In this document: positions 45,323-57,400 of the stretch, piece by piece
Position numbering within the stretch: position 1 is the first letter of the stretch
Layout: each line of letters starts with the position of its first letter
Source of the DNA: Dissophora ornata
Lineage: Eukaryota; Mortierellomycota; Mortierellomycetes; Mortierellales; Mortierellaceae
DNA length: 64,000 bases
Direction of reading: 5' to 3'
NCBI GenBank assembly: GCA_025201705.1
Contig: MU616605.1
Span: 1 to 64,000 of the forward strand
Translations under genes and position numbers: made by a program
The notes under the pieces: model-generated
What the model was told of the DNA's origin: nothing
Databases searched by the model: none
Seen by the model: only the letters and a program-made list of their open reading frames with translations

Positions 45323-47188
45323 ATGTTCAAGCACATTCATTGTAATAAATGCTTCAAAACTGAACCCATTCCTGAGGCCCGCTACCTCATCACGGAGTGC
45401 GGCCATGTTCTCTGCCAGTCCTGTATCGACCGTGCCACTGGCAACCAAGACGACAAAAGAAAAGTTAACGCTAACGCTCACAGACCACAGTCGTCAAAGG
45501 ATGCAACACCTCTGGTCGAGTTAGAGACAGGTTTGTCTCCATTCGTTCTAACCGCTATCTTGCATTGGGGAGAAGTTTCTAATCGTCAAATGCATACGCG
45601 TTAATTTGCCACCAAAATAATAATATTAATCGATCGAATTGAAGCTGTATGCGCCATATGCAAGGCGCCTTGTGAATGCATGCGCATCACCACAAATTTG
45701 GTATGACTCGAGTGTAAAGCATGCAGATGATGGTCTTGATGACAAGACAAAGAATGTCTACTGAGAGTCTATCTTTTTTCTAGGACGACCTCCCACCGCG
45801 AATACAGCCTTTCTTTCGGACTCTAGAGGATATCTGTTACGACACTATGGATGTTTGGAAGGTAAGGAATCTTGATTCCTTCGACCGCATCATTTGGTGG
45901 CAACGCACTCCTCGTTTTACTCAATAGACTCTATGCCAGTTCCACGAAGATAACTTGTCGGGGTTGGTAGATCATTTAAAGAGTAAGGCCAGCCGACAGC
46001 ATGAGCTGTTAATCAAATTCCGCTCTGAGTTCAAGAACATGAGGTCCATGAAAAGGTATGCGGCAATGCTGTTTAAGCTGTAACAATCCAACGAGGCATA
46101 TTTCTTAAATTTCTAATCCTCTGCATGTTATCGCAATATCAGTGAGTTACGCGAGCTCAAAGTGGAAAATGAGACGCTAAAGAAGAAACTCCAAGAGCAA
46201 GAGCACATCCAGCGCCGTAACGATGTACCGCATCGGGCACGATGCGACAAGGAAAAGAGATCTTGGACTTGTCATGGACCTGGACCACCAGTGCCTGTAG
46301 GAGCCTTCATAAAGAATGAGAAGAACGTGAAGGAGGTGTGTACAGAGACAGACGCGAGGAACAAGAACTCTCCTGGACAAACAGCTGCCCAGGGCCCCAG
46401 CTGGGGAAATACCACAAGGTAGCATCAATTGCATTGTCACCGCAAGGCCCGACGATTGAAATCAGTACTACCATTCATACCGATATATTATTCTTCAGAA
46501 CACGCTCAATAATGTCAAATAGCAGTATAAAGTCGGGCCGAACGGTACGTTTGCACCACATTGTTCGTATTAGAACACACGAGTGCAATGGTTGACATTG
46601 TAATGACGTGCATCCACATGGTCAACTAGGTTCCTGTACCAAGAACACCTCATCCGCCGGAACGTCTATCGCTGGTATCTCATTCACATGCAGCCTCTCC
46701 CAGACTTTCGTTACATTCACCAACTGGCAATAATTCGCTGCGTTCAAATCTTGTTCAAGTGCCGTCTGTCCCTTCCACCCTGACAAGAGCCGCCTTGCCT
46801 AGTTACGGGTTCCCAAATCAAATAAATGTCCAGACACTGCATGCACCAGGAATTGCAGATGCACATCTCCATTTTCCCGCCGGATACGCTTATCAACAAA
46901 CACCGATACCAGGGCCTGTGCCCATTACTGGCTTCTATAATCACGGAGCACCTTACAGCCAGTTAATGCCTCCTCCTGTCGCTCCTTCACGGCCATACTT
47001 GCATCCACCACGACAACAGCGGCCGATGTTGCATCCACAACGTAATGCATCTTATGCGAACAGGGTCATAGCCTCGGTCGGCCAGTCGACAGATCGACTT
47101 TTGGTGCCGCCGACTGATGATAACGTTGCACAAGAATACAAAACTATTGCGCGACATCAAGCATCCTCGGCGAGAACCACATGGCTGC

Positions 47189-47220
<32 letters not shown>

Positions 47221-47334
47221 CGATATTCGATAGCCTCGCCTATGTTTCCGGGGTCGGGCATGCCTCCTAATGCTATCATACCCAGCACAATAGGATCTTC
47301 AATAACTGGTCGCTCTAGCTGGCCCCAGACATGA
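45323..47334 (+). CDS. Zip3/RNF212-type RING protein (meiotic crossover E3 ligase)
   Basis: Likely SUMO/ubiquitin E3 ligase that stabilises crossover intermediates in meiosis. Exons: 45323-45530 (or 45323-45440), 45645-45700, 45784-45861, 45928-46055, 46143-46418, 46499-46544, 46630-47334. RING Cys/His: HCNKC (C7, C10), ITECGHVLCQSC (C26, H28, C31, C34) and, in exon 2, AVCAICKAPC. Then DDLPPRIQPFFRTLEDICYD and coiled coil (SELRELKVENETLKKKLQEQ), followed by a Ser/Pro/Gln-rich tail with a run of 11 Gln, the family's usual layout. With the GT donor at 45531 the RING has about 37 residues between C34 and the last Cys pair; a GC donor at 45441 would give 7, matching RNF212 spacing. Length is 498 or 468 aa accordingly. 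Confidence 0.85.
47188..47220 (+). repeat. (CAA)n microsatellite coding poly-Gln
   Basis: Eleven CAA codons in the tail of the RING protein; a pure repeat likely to vary in length between strains. Confidence 0.9.
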
Positions 47335-47428
47335 AATAAATCGATATAGTATTTCATTCATTTTACGCGCGAGTAACGCGGCACGTTGAAGTATACATAA
47401 AAGGAAATCTTATTCCGTGGATGCGAAC

Positions 47429-49222
47429 TTATCGAAGTTCGACCTTCATGCGATTAACAACTTCCTCACGAAGCTTCTCTTGAAGCTCGTTGATCTCGAC
47501 GTTAGTCACGTTGCGGTCCATTGAGCGGTAGTTAATTCTGTAGCAGACGCTGCGCCTCTTTGTCTTGGGATGGGTGAATTCGTCAATCTACGGTATCGGA
47601 AATGGAAAAAAAAGCACTCAGTGGTTGTCTGTTTGGCTGCAAATGCACGTCCGTTGTCATCCACAACCTTTCAATCTCAAAAATGAGAAAAGCGAAAACC
47701 AGACATACCAATTGAACATCCTCCGCAATATCGCCGGCGACATCTCTTACGATCTCACAAAAGTTGTTCTCGTGGAAATCTTCGTTTGACCAGAAAGAGA
47801 TATCCTTGATGCAAGGGGGAAACTTCGAGAAAGTCTTGAACTTTTGAATTTTGGAGGGCTCGAACTGGCGCAAGAATCGCTCGTCCTGAGACCAGAACAG
47901 GCGGATATCGGGAATGCCAAAGAGGACCAGGGCCAATCTTTCAAGGCCAAGTCCGAAAGCCCAGCCGATCTTGTCTGGTTTTTCTAGAGATAAGAATTAC
48001 AACGACAACGACAACGACAGTCAATTAGCTTGGGAACTCTGGCAAAAAAAAACCATTCGGTCACAGATTACCTGCATCCACCAACTTACCTGCGTTGTTC
48101 AAGATGTCTTGCTTGATCACTCCGCACCCAAGAACCTCGAGCCACTTTCCTTGATAGAGAATCTCCATCTCCCAGCTAGGGCTTGTGAACGGGAACTGAG
48201 CATCGATCCATCGGACCTGCAAATCTTTCTCATGCGAAAACAGTTTCCTGACCATCATGTTCAACGAATGTTTCAAATGATCGGCAGTCGCCAACATGGC
48301 AGCTTCGTCGTGACAGCCCTGCTTGGGGTTCTCGGGTGTGATCACAGTTGTATCTGTCGTATGAATCGATCTAGAGACCGTGGAAGAATCTGCGGCGATA
48401 GCCTTACGAATATCCTCCACTGCCGTCTTGGCATCAAAAAGCTGTGCACCCTCCATTTGGTGGAAAACGGGGTAGTGACTTGCATCGATCTCGTCTCTCC
48501 TATAGACATCTGCTGTCACGAGCACTTTGTCGGCCTCTGTCATGACTTTGAGCTGATGAGCTGAGGTGTGTGTTCTAAGCATGATCTTCTCGTTGATGTA
48601 GTACGTGTCGGTGACCGCACGACCGGGGTGGTCGTCCGAGAAACAGAGATCGTCGAAATTTTCCTTGGTGGTGACGACGGGCGAGAAAGTTTCGTAGTGC
48701 TTAAAGTCAGGGAAGGTGGAGGCGATCAAATTCTTGATGATGGCGATCGGATGCGTAGGGATAAGGTGTAGTTGACGAGTCGTCTTTTCGAGGATGGTTG
48801 GCGTGACATTGGTGAAACGATCAGATTTGTAGGTTTTTCCGCCTACAGATACGCTGTCCTCAGTGATCTTTGTTGGTTCCTTGAGCGGGTTCGAGGCTAG
48901 TCATGAAGGTCGATCGATCGGATCGAAAACGGCGATCAGTTATTCGCGATACGAGTCCTCCTCTGCAGAGTCAGATCGACGGCAGCTAGCGCACAAGAAT
49001 TCCCCAGTCACAGCAGTTACCTGTCTCTGGTGCGAGTCGGAAGGGTGACGAGTGGAAGGAGGCGCACAGCGCTGGTCGAAGAACTCGTTGCGAAGAAGCC
49101 AACGTCGCACCTCTGATAAAGACTGGACTTGAAAGCGTGGTCCTGATTTTTGGCGCTGAGCCTGGACGCAAGGCTCTGCTGGTCCATTGCTGAGATACGG
49201 CTCTAAACATTCCCATGGCCAT
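47429..49222 (-). CDS. MSF1: Phenylalanyl-tRNA synthetase, mitochondrial
   Basis: Monomeric class II synthetase that charges mitochondrial tRNA-Phe. Exons 49222-49021, 48896-48090, 47983-47709, 47587-47429; 480 aa. The N-terminus is Arg/Ser/Ala-rich and lacks acidic residues ([20 protein letters not shown]), a plausible matrix-targeting presequence. Motifs: [34 protein letters not shown] (motif 2 region), [49 protein letters not shown] (motif 3), and a C-terminal anticodon-binding (FDX-ACB) domain ([42 protein letters not shown]). All catalytic segments are intact. Head-to-head with another mitochondrial gene, PSD1. Confidence 0.95.
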
Positions 49223-49444
49223 GGTCAATGCTATTCTAATTGTTGTCGGTCGAGAAGAATGAGAGGGGTGAATGCTGTTCCTGAGCGAAGTCGGGTTTTT
49301 TTGGCTTTCACCGGGACCAAGAGAGCCGAGAAAGGAAATTAGGCGCGGAGGCTTGTGTTCGGTACACAGTTTTCGCACCGCTCAGCCACAGGCACCATAG
49401 AAAGACGATTCGCGTGTCCTGCTCTTGCTCCTCCGACTTGACAC
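49223..49444. promoter_or_regulatory. Bidirectional promoter of two mitochondrial genes
   Basis: 222 bp between the divergent ATGs of mitochondrial PheRS and PSD1, which favours joint regulation. I see no obvious shared operator motif. Confidence 0.55.
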
Positions 49445-51302
49445 ATGCAAGCAACCATGCTTCGACCATCCATGCCCCCTTCGAGGGTCATCCTCCGCAG
49501 GTCTGCGCTTGCCTCTATGCCTCTCCGCTGCAGTGCGCAGTGTCGTCCATCATTGCTTTTGCAACGTGACTTTCACGCCACCAGACAGAGCCTATCCTCG
49601 CAACAAACCTCAGCCAACAACAAGCAGGGATCGTATGCCAGTACGTTTAGGCATTGCAGCCGATAAACCTATGTACCTTCACATAATCCAGTCTCTCTCT
49701 CTCTTTGGTGGCATGAATAACCATATCTTCTTGTCCGTATGGCTTCTATAGGCCGCGTGAAGAGGGCATGGAACGATACGCCCATCAAGTGGTCGCCCAT
49801 CCCCATTGGACTCGGTCTAGCTTTTATCACCTTTCTGCAGTACAGGAAGATTAGAGAGCGGGAGGCGGATCGCGATCAGAACCCATCCAAGGCCGTCATT
49901 GTTGGGCCCTGGCATGTATGTTCCCCCAGCATTCGGTCATGGAACAACGGCGAAAGTATGACGCCTTATCCAGATTCTAAATACATATTTGCTCTCCACT
50001 AGGTCCATGTAATCAGCGAGTTGCCATTGAAAACGATATCGAGACTTTGGGGGGCATTCAACAGTATCACATTGCCTATGTGGTTCCGTGTGCCAGGGTT
50101 TAAACTGTATAGCTGGATTTTCGGATGCAACCTTGAGGAGATGAAGGATCCGGATCTTACCCATTATAAGAACTTGAGCGAATTCTTCTATCGCGAATTG
50201 AAGGACGGTGTTCGCCCTGTCGACTACAACGCAGCTTTGGTAACCCCCCAGTTTAATTTTGCCTGACATCCTTGCCTGACATCCTTGCCTGTTCGCCATA
50301 TATTTCCTTTATTTGCGAAGTATAACTCACACTTGTATTATCTATATGCCGTAACTCAGGTGTCACCCTCGGACGGAAGAGTTTTCCATTTTGGATTGGT
50401 CGACGGATCAAGAGTGGAGCAGATCAAGGGCATGTCATATTCGCTAGACCAGTTCTTGGGCGCGCAAAAGGCCAGCGACACTGCAGAAATTATCAAGGCA
50501 ACGCATTCTGCCAACATTGTGGACGAAGAGGAGTTCGCAGAGGTGAACGGAATCAACTATACATTGGACAGCTTGCTCGGCTATGATAAGCAGCTAGAGC
50601 ACAAAAGGCAGGACTCTGAAGGCAACGTTGTCCCTGACAAGGAAGCAGACCAGAAAGCAATGACGAGCGATTATCAACAGGAGCTTATATTGCGTCCCGG
50701 AAACAGACTCTTCTTCTGTGTCATTTATCTTGCGCCTGGTGATTACCATCGCTTCCACTCGCCGACGAACTGGGTTGCTGAGACGAGGCGTCATTTCTCA
50801 GGTGAACTGTACTCGGTTTCGCCGTGGATGGTGAAGCAGCTGCAGGACTTGTTTGTGTTGAACGAGCGCGTGGTCTTGTTGGGCAAGTGGCGCCATGGAT
50901 TCTTCTCAATGGTGCCAGTTGGGGCAACTAACGTCGGAAGCATTGTTCTTAACTTTGACAAGGTAGATGATCATGGCCAGTCCTCATACTATCCTTTTAA
51001 TGGCCGTAATTGGATCTTTCTTACTATTATTCTGTTACTGATTGCATTTCTCGACTGTTGAATCTTAGGAACTTCGCACTAACCGGAAGGAGGATGGGTC
51101 CCACCGCAGCCAGGGCGAGCTGGTCTATAGCGGTGTCAGCCGCTTGTTGAATGGACAGCCTCTGCGGGTGGGTGAGGAAATGGGAGGTTTCAAGCTGGGA
51201 TCGACTGTTGTCCTAGTCTTCGAGGCGCCCGAGAACTTCAAGTTTGAGATTGAGCCAGGCCAGTGGGTCAAGATGGGCCAATCCCTGGGGCAGATAGAGT
51301 AG
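49445..51302 (+). CDS. PSD1: Phosphatidylserine decarboxylase proenzyme, mitochondrial
   Basis: Makes phosphatidylethanolamine from phosphatidylserine at the inner mitochondrial membrane. Exons 49445-49640, 49752-49915, 50003-50239, 50360-50962, 51069-51302; 477 aa. A Ser/Arg/Gln-rich presequence (MLRPSMPPSRVILRRSAL) precedes a membrane segment (WSPIPIGLGLAFITFLQY). Family motifs: ISRLWGAFNSITLPMW, NLSEFFYRELKDGVRPVD, VSPSDGRVFHFG, YLAPGDYHRFHSPTNW (catalytic His/Asp region) and the self-cleavage site LGST at about 443-446, where Ser445 becomes the pyruvoyl group. A longer than usual loop (residues about 230-300) separates VSPSDGR from the ILRPGNRLFF block, as in other type I enzymes. Exon 1 could instead start at the second ATG (MLRPS). 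Confidence 0.95.
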
Positions 51303-51582
51303 GTTCAGTATGGCCCTGCATTAGGTAGGACCTGTCGGTTGGGGTGTTTGTTTAGTGGCTCGATAGATGAGATCACAATGCATCAATAGCTGCTGGTCCT
51401 CCTCGTACGGATCTGTTGGTATCACAAGAGATGATGCACTTGTAGCATCGAACCGACACCCTACAACAACGTTCAATAAAATCAGTGGGCTCTGGAAGTG
51501 TGACCCCTTAAAAGAGCTCCTGCCTGGTGAAAGTCGACAGTCTCCACCACCTCTCACTCTTGTTTCTCACAAACTCATCATC

Positions 51583-53587
51583 ATGGCACAGACAACATGG
51601 ATGTACACTGCTGTGCAGTGGTCATCGGTGTCCTTCATCATTTTCTCCGGCAGTTTGTTGTTCATCTACACTGTCATCATGTCTTATTGCAACACAAAGA
51701 TTCTTTGGAATTTCAAAGCCAACAGGAGAAGAATATTCCAGGAACAGGAGAAGGCAAAGGTGGATAGCAAGACAACCCCTGAGAACGTAACTGCAGGGAC
51801 CGAGCAAAATAAAAAGGATCGCCCCTACCTCATCGCCGGGTTCTTTCATCCTTACTGGTAACTAGCATCTCTCTTCGTACCCATCTATTTATTATATATG
51901 ATGAAGGCAGCAAAACAGACGCCTAACAATTGCGCACCCAACTCGTTATCTTGATGGCTATTGCAAGCAATGCTGGAGGCGGAGGGGAACGCGTGCTATG
52001 GACCGCTATCCGAGATATTCAGCAAAAGTATCCTCATGTCATCTCGGTCGTTTACACTGGTGACAAGGGCGTCACCAAGGACGACATCTTGGAAAGGGTC
52101 CAAAACCGGTTCAACATTACATTGGACCCATCTCTTGTTGGATTCGAGTTTCTGGAGAAGCGCGATTGGATTGAGGATGCCAAGTGGCCTCGGTTCACGC
52201 TGATCGGACAGAGCATTGGATCGATTATTCTTGGATGGGAGGCGCTTCTTCGTGTCGTACCCGATATTTGGATTGGTATAGGACCTGCCGTTCTTAGCAT
52301 CACCTACATCAACCAAAGGACCTCTAAATGAATGCATGCTGACAGTACGCCTTCACCTGGTTCATGGACTGATAGACACGATGGGATATGCATTCAGTTA
52401 CCCGGCTGCAAGAATGTTTGGCGGCTGCCAAGTCGTTGCCTACGTCCACTATCCCGCCATCAGCTCGGATATGATCGGCCGTGTCGCTAGCCGTGAAAGT
52501 GGCCACAACAACGCCAAACAGGTTGCTTCGAGCCCAATCTATACCACACTCAAGCTCATGTACTATAAATTCTTTGCAATCCTGTACGCTATCGTTGGCG
52601 CCTTCGCCCATATCGTCATGGTCAACTCGTCATGGACAAAGGGACACATCGACTCGCTCTGGAAAATCAAATCAACTGTTGTGTATCCGCCCTGCGACAC
52701 TGACGCCTTCAAAGATTTCCCTTTGAAAGGCCGCGAGCGGATTGTTGTAAGCGTAGCACAGTTCCGACCGGAAAAGGGCCATGGACTGCAATTGGAGGCG
52801 ATGGCCCAGCTGCTGAAGGATCATCCGGAGTACCGACAGGAGAAGGATGGAGGCAATAACGCACAGGCAGTCAAGCTTGTCATGGTTGGAAGTGCGCGCG
52901 ATGAATCTGATCAGGCCAGGATTAAGCAACTTAAAGAAAAGGCCAACGAGCTTGGAATCCAGGAGAGCGTCATGTTTGTGGTCAACGCACCATTTAGCGA
53001 GCTTCAAGCATGGCTAGCGCGTTCCAAGATTGGTATCCATGGCATGTTGGATGAGCATTTTGGCATCGGTGTTGTCGAATACATGGTAAGCCTGCACATA
53101 TGCAACTGCTTCTGTTTCCGGAAGTGTGCAGTCGGAAAAGCCTTCCCTAATCTCTTTCTCTCTCCTTTTTTTTCGCTTGATGTTCATTTATTTATTTCCT
53201 TGTTCCCACTCATTTGCTCGTTCTGTTGTACCTTTCTCCACTTCCCAGGCTGCAGGGTTGATTCCCGTTGCCCACAACTCTGCAGGACCCAAGATGGATA
53301 TTGTCCGTCCATACAACAACCAGCCCACGGGATACTTGGCCACGACACCCCAGGAATTTGCAGAGGCGATCGAAAAAGTGCTCTCTGCAAGTGACTCTAT
53401 TGTAGATATGCAGCTCCGCGCCAGGGACAGTGTCCAAGAACGGTTTTCGGAGAAGGTCTTTGGCGAGCAACTCCAGAAATGCATGCACGAAGTTTTGTTT
53501 CGTGAGAAAGTCACGGTCTATGGACACAAACTGATTGACCCACCAGAAGGTGGCTGGGAAGAGGCGCCGGCCGACGCAGCAAAGTAA
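51583..53587 (+). CDS. ALG11: GDP-Man:Man3GlcNAc2-PP-dolichol alpha-1,2-mannosyltransferase
   Basis: Adds the fourth and fifth mannose to the lipid-linked oligosaccharide on the cytosolic face of the ER. Exons 51583-51857, 51968-52275, 52376-53085, 53249-53587; 543 aa. An N-terminal hydrophobic helix (VSFIIFSGSLLFIYTVI) anchors it. The glycine-rich GT-B loop spans a splice: FFHPY then CNAGGGGERVLW. Further motifs: WIDTMGYAFSYPAARMFGG, VVAYVHYPAISSDMI, VMVNSSWTKGHI, VYPPCDTDAF, VVSVAQFRPEKGH, and the EX7E-type region HGMLDEHFGIGVVEYMAAGL with PVAHNSAGPKMDIV. Length and order match ALG11. Tandem with PSD1 (281 bp) and convergent with the DIP2-like gene. A likely poly(A) signal AATAAA lies near 53603. 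Confidence 0.96.
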
Positions 53588-54496
53588 ATTGATGAGCGAA
53601 TGAATAAAATCATAAGCTATAGCTATACGAATTGCTGATTTTAGTTCTATGGTTGTCTTTGGCTCTTCGCCTGGATGGGGAGATGTTGTGCCAGTCCGCC
53701 TTACAATTAGACTTGTATGCATATTATCTCGCGACTATTTACAAGGTCGTACATATGTGACAGGGATAGGCACCTTTCTACCTGCTGGCGGGTCGCAGTT
53801 TACGACAATGTGCGATACACGGCCAGAGCAAAAGCCACTGTTTGCGTTACATCTCAGCGCATTGTCTGCCAGAAAAGGTAATTCTGCACAATCTGGCCAC
53901 GCCAAACATCGCTGTGCGCAGCACGATTTGTGAGTCTTTCAAATTTAAATGCACGCCGCCACGTTCTGGTTGCCGTAATCACTCACTCAAATGAAGGCGT
54001 ATGGGCTATTATCGGTATCCAGTTGTGCAGCAGTAAAGAGATATGCGGTAATTTTCTGAGAGACTATGGTCAGCGGTACGAGCAGATGTTGAGTCTGCTT
54101 CCGTTGGGTGTTGGGTATTGGGTGTGAAGGAAGCTTGGGCGGTGCAATTTTTATGGGAGTGAGAAAAAGAGATTCCAGAGTCTCAAGATCCTATTTTGCC
54201 TCGCCCTTCAGGCACCACCCTATTGCGATTCAGGTCTTTTCGAGCGCGCCCAAGTCCTCAGTCCTCCCATCAGCCGTCATCCACCATCATCGCGTCCAAA
54301 GAGTATGCAGAATCGTTTTTTATCTTTGATATAATCTTACTGCCATTCTACATGTTCAATAAGAAAGCAAGCTATGGAAACAACGCGAGAGGGTAACACG
54401 ATGAAAATGAAATGCGGAAAATGGAAAGCGAGAGGATAGCAATTACAACGGCGGAGTAAAGAAAACCAAAGAAAAGAGTTCAACGCACTGGTCAGA
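53588..54496. other. Convergent intergenic region (3' ends of ALG11 and the DIP2-like gene)
   Basis: About 900 bp with no supported gene. Plus-strand ORFs of 65-94 codons here lack motifs and start context. Nothing else recognised. Confidence 0.5.
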
Positions 54497-57400
54497 TCAG
54501 TTCATGCCCGACTTGCGGATCTCAGACCACTTGGCGTTCATCCCTTTCATAATATTCTTGACTGTGCCACCCGGACGTGACGGGTCCATCTTTAGTTCCT
54601 CAGATGAGAGCGACCGACTTTCCTGGCTCTGTATCTGTCTCGGATGAGTCGGCCTCTGTCCAGATCCACTTCCCTGTTGAAGATGCGGTTGGCTATGTTG
54701 CTGTAGCAATGGTTGGCTATGTTGCTGTAGCAATGGTTGCTGCGTATGGCGGTGTTGGTGAAGACGGGCCCTGTCACCACTCTTTGCTCTCACAGAGTTA
54801 CTAGCCGATAGTGGGCTGTGCATCGTCGTCTCATTAAGCATATTTTGCATGGCGCCACTATTGCCAGATACAGAGCCCACTCCATTCACACTCCTGCTCC
54901 CTCCCGTTCTGGTTCCTCCGCTGTAAAGTGAATCGCTCACAAATCCTTGCTGGGACATGGGCCTGGTATAGGAGGCGGCTGCCACCGCGGCTGCTACAGA
55001 CGGCGCCATGTTATTGGAATTATCGGACATAAGATTCGGCGCCGACATTGCCTGCTGCAACGGAGGATGACCTGTGGCTGGCGCTACCATTCCTGGACCC
55101 GCAGTAGCAGCTTGCGATGAAGGGTTGTACCCTGGTTGGTATTGAGTCTGCGGCTGGTATGTTGTCAAGTTTACTGGGCTATGAGTCACCGGCGACTGAA
55201 CAAGTGGATTATGGGCCCCCGGAGGTAATGGAATACTGGAGACAAGCAAAGGTGATTCAAAAATACTGCCGCAGTTTGGTCCAGGGCTATTATAGCTGCC
55301 TTCCACGGGCGAGCCGTTGTTGAGTGTCGGGATATGCAACTGTGGGGGGACTCGACTGGCAGTCATGGGTGCAGGATTAACACCACTCATGAATCGACTA
55401 GACGACGTCGACGAAGATGTAGACGCTGCTGCAGGCGGCTTCTGCAGCAGCTGTTTTTGCAGAGACTGTTGCGCTGGCATGTTAGGTTGCAACTGGTTGA
55501 ACTGCTGACTGGCCCGATTTGCTGCTGGAAGAGAGTCCACAGAGGAGTCAGAAAAGGCTCTCCCGTGAATAGGAGGCAGTAGCGAGTTTGAAACGGGGGC
55601 CAGGGGCTTTCTGTGGCAATGGTGGAGGTGAAGGATGGGCCTAGAGGTCATGCAGATACGATTTTTTTTGTCCGTTAGTCGCTGCAGCCATAAACAAGAA
55701 TATAAACATATAAAAAAAAGGTAAACTCACAGGTGCTCAGACGTATAAAGGCCACAGATTGTCTCTCTGGGCTTAAGTCCGTCCGTTGGTCGTCGAGAGG
55801 TTAAAACGGCTTCGCCAACAAGGACAATGGTATCCGGGAGGAACTGATGCTGCTTTAGAATCGCATGCATTACTGGGATGTACATGGATACTAAAACCTC
55901 AGGTTCTTGGTTCTGCACCTTGACGACACAGATCACCTGTCCTTGTAGAGTCTTGAAGGTGACACTGATGTCGCAGATAGAATTAGAATGGAGATCAGTC
56001 CGAATGCTCTTATCCAAGGAGTCGTTTGCAGTCTGCATGATCAAGCAGTTGGCACATACCATCCCTGGAGGGCGACGTTAGCATGGGAGCTCTCTACTGT
56101 CGCCTCGATATCCGACGCAAAATGAAGGAGTCCATGCATCTGGAAGGACTCTTCCATCCTTCCAAGCACAAAGAGTTGGAACGACCCAGATCCTGCATGA
56201 CTAGCCTTCTGGCTCTGCGCTGTCAACGACCCCTGTCTTTGCAATGAGTGTTGCTGTTGTCCATTCCATAAGAAGCCCAAATCTCCTGTCCTCACGTATT
56301 TGACGCGGCTGTCGTATCCCATGATGCTTGCATTAAATGGCTGCTGGTGGGTGGGGTTGCTGACAAACCCAACAGGGACATGGAACGAGTTGATGCTCGA
56401 GTCTGAGCAGATCCAGATCTCGCCAATTTGATTTGCTGCACACACCTCGAATGTTTCTGGATGAACAATAGCAATCGATGTGCATACGGTCGACTTGAAA
56501 GCGTAGAGTAAAAGGTTATAGTAAATAAACAGGTTCGCTAGTGCAGCTATCGACTAGTAAAGAAAAATGGGCTAGGTCAACTTACGATGCCAGAATCTTC
56601 CAACCAAATGCCTGTTGGATCATCGCCTTCCGAAGTGGGATTAACGAGACCATATCGCAGGTTCCTGGATGAGACATGGATGCGAACTGTTCCTGCCTCT
56701 CTTTCCACCTGGGAGGTCACCATGGGGTTGAAGGGATGACTATAGACCAGATTAAGAGCCTCCGGTTCGAGTTTCAGTGCGCCGAGACGTCCGATTGCCA
56801 TCTTTGTCTTCTCCTGTTGAATCCGTCCATGACCGCATATCATAAAGTTCTTGACAGATTCCAAAGACACAGCTCCGACTGCAGACAGCGCTCCATGAGT
56901 TCCGTCCAGGCGCAGCAGGAGCTGATCCAAAAGAGGGTAGCTCAACGCAACATCTTGGGCTACATTTAGCGCATTGAAATAAAGGTGCAAGTCATGAGTA
57001 TGTCGATCAGATGACATTGTGAGAGCAGAATATTACAGACCGTCAATTGGCATACCTCTGTATCGCGAAATTAGCTCCAGCCAGACCATTGGATTGGCAT
57101 AGAAATCTACAGGCTGAAGAATGACAGTGGGCCCGCCATTGTAAATTCCACAGAGGCATCCGTGAATGAAGCCGAGGCCATGAAAGACACTCATGGCTGT
57201 CACGATAGGCTGCCCAGTTAGAGTCTGGAATTGGAGCTTTTGGTTCCGGCAGAGGTTATTCAATGTCTCGTGATTGAGCTTCAGCAACTTCTTGGAGGTA
57301 ATCGATCCCGCCTTGGCTTCCGGATCAATGAGATAGACGGCAGGATAATTCGCTCCGAACCACTCCTTCCGTGGGGCATACCCTGACAGGGCGCCCAGGA

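Noticed and set aside
53649..53933. 94-codon plus-strand ORF downstream of ALG11
   Set aside because: Overlaps a probable 3' UTR, no motif, no supporting context.
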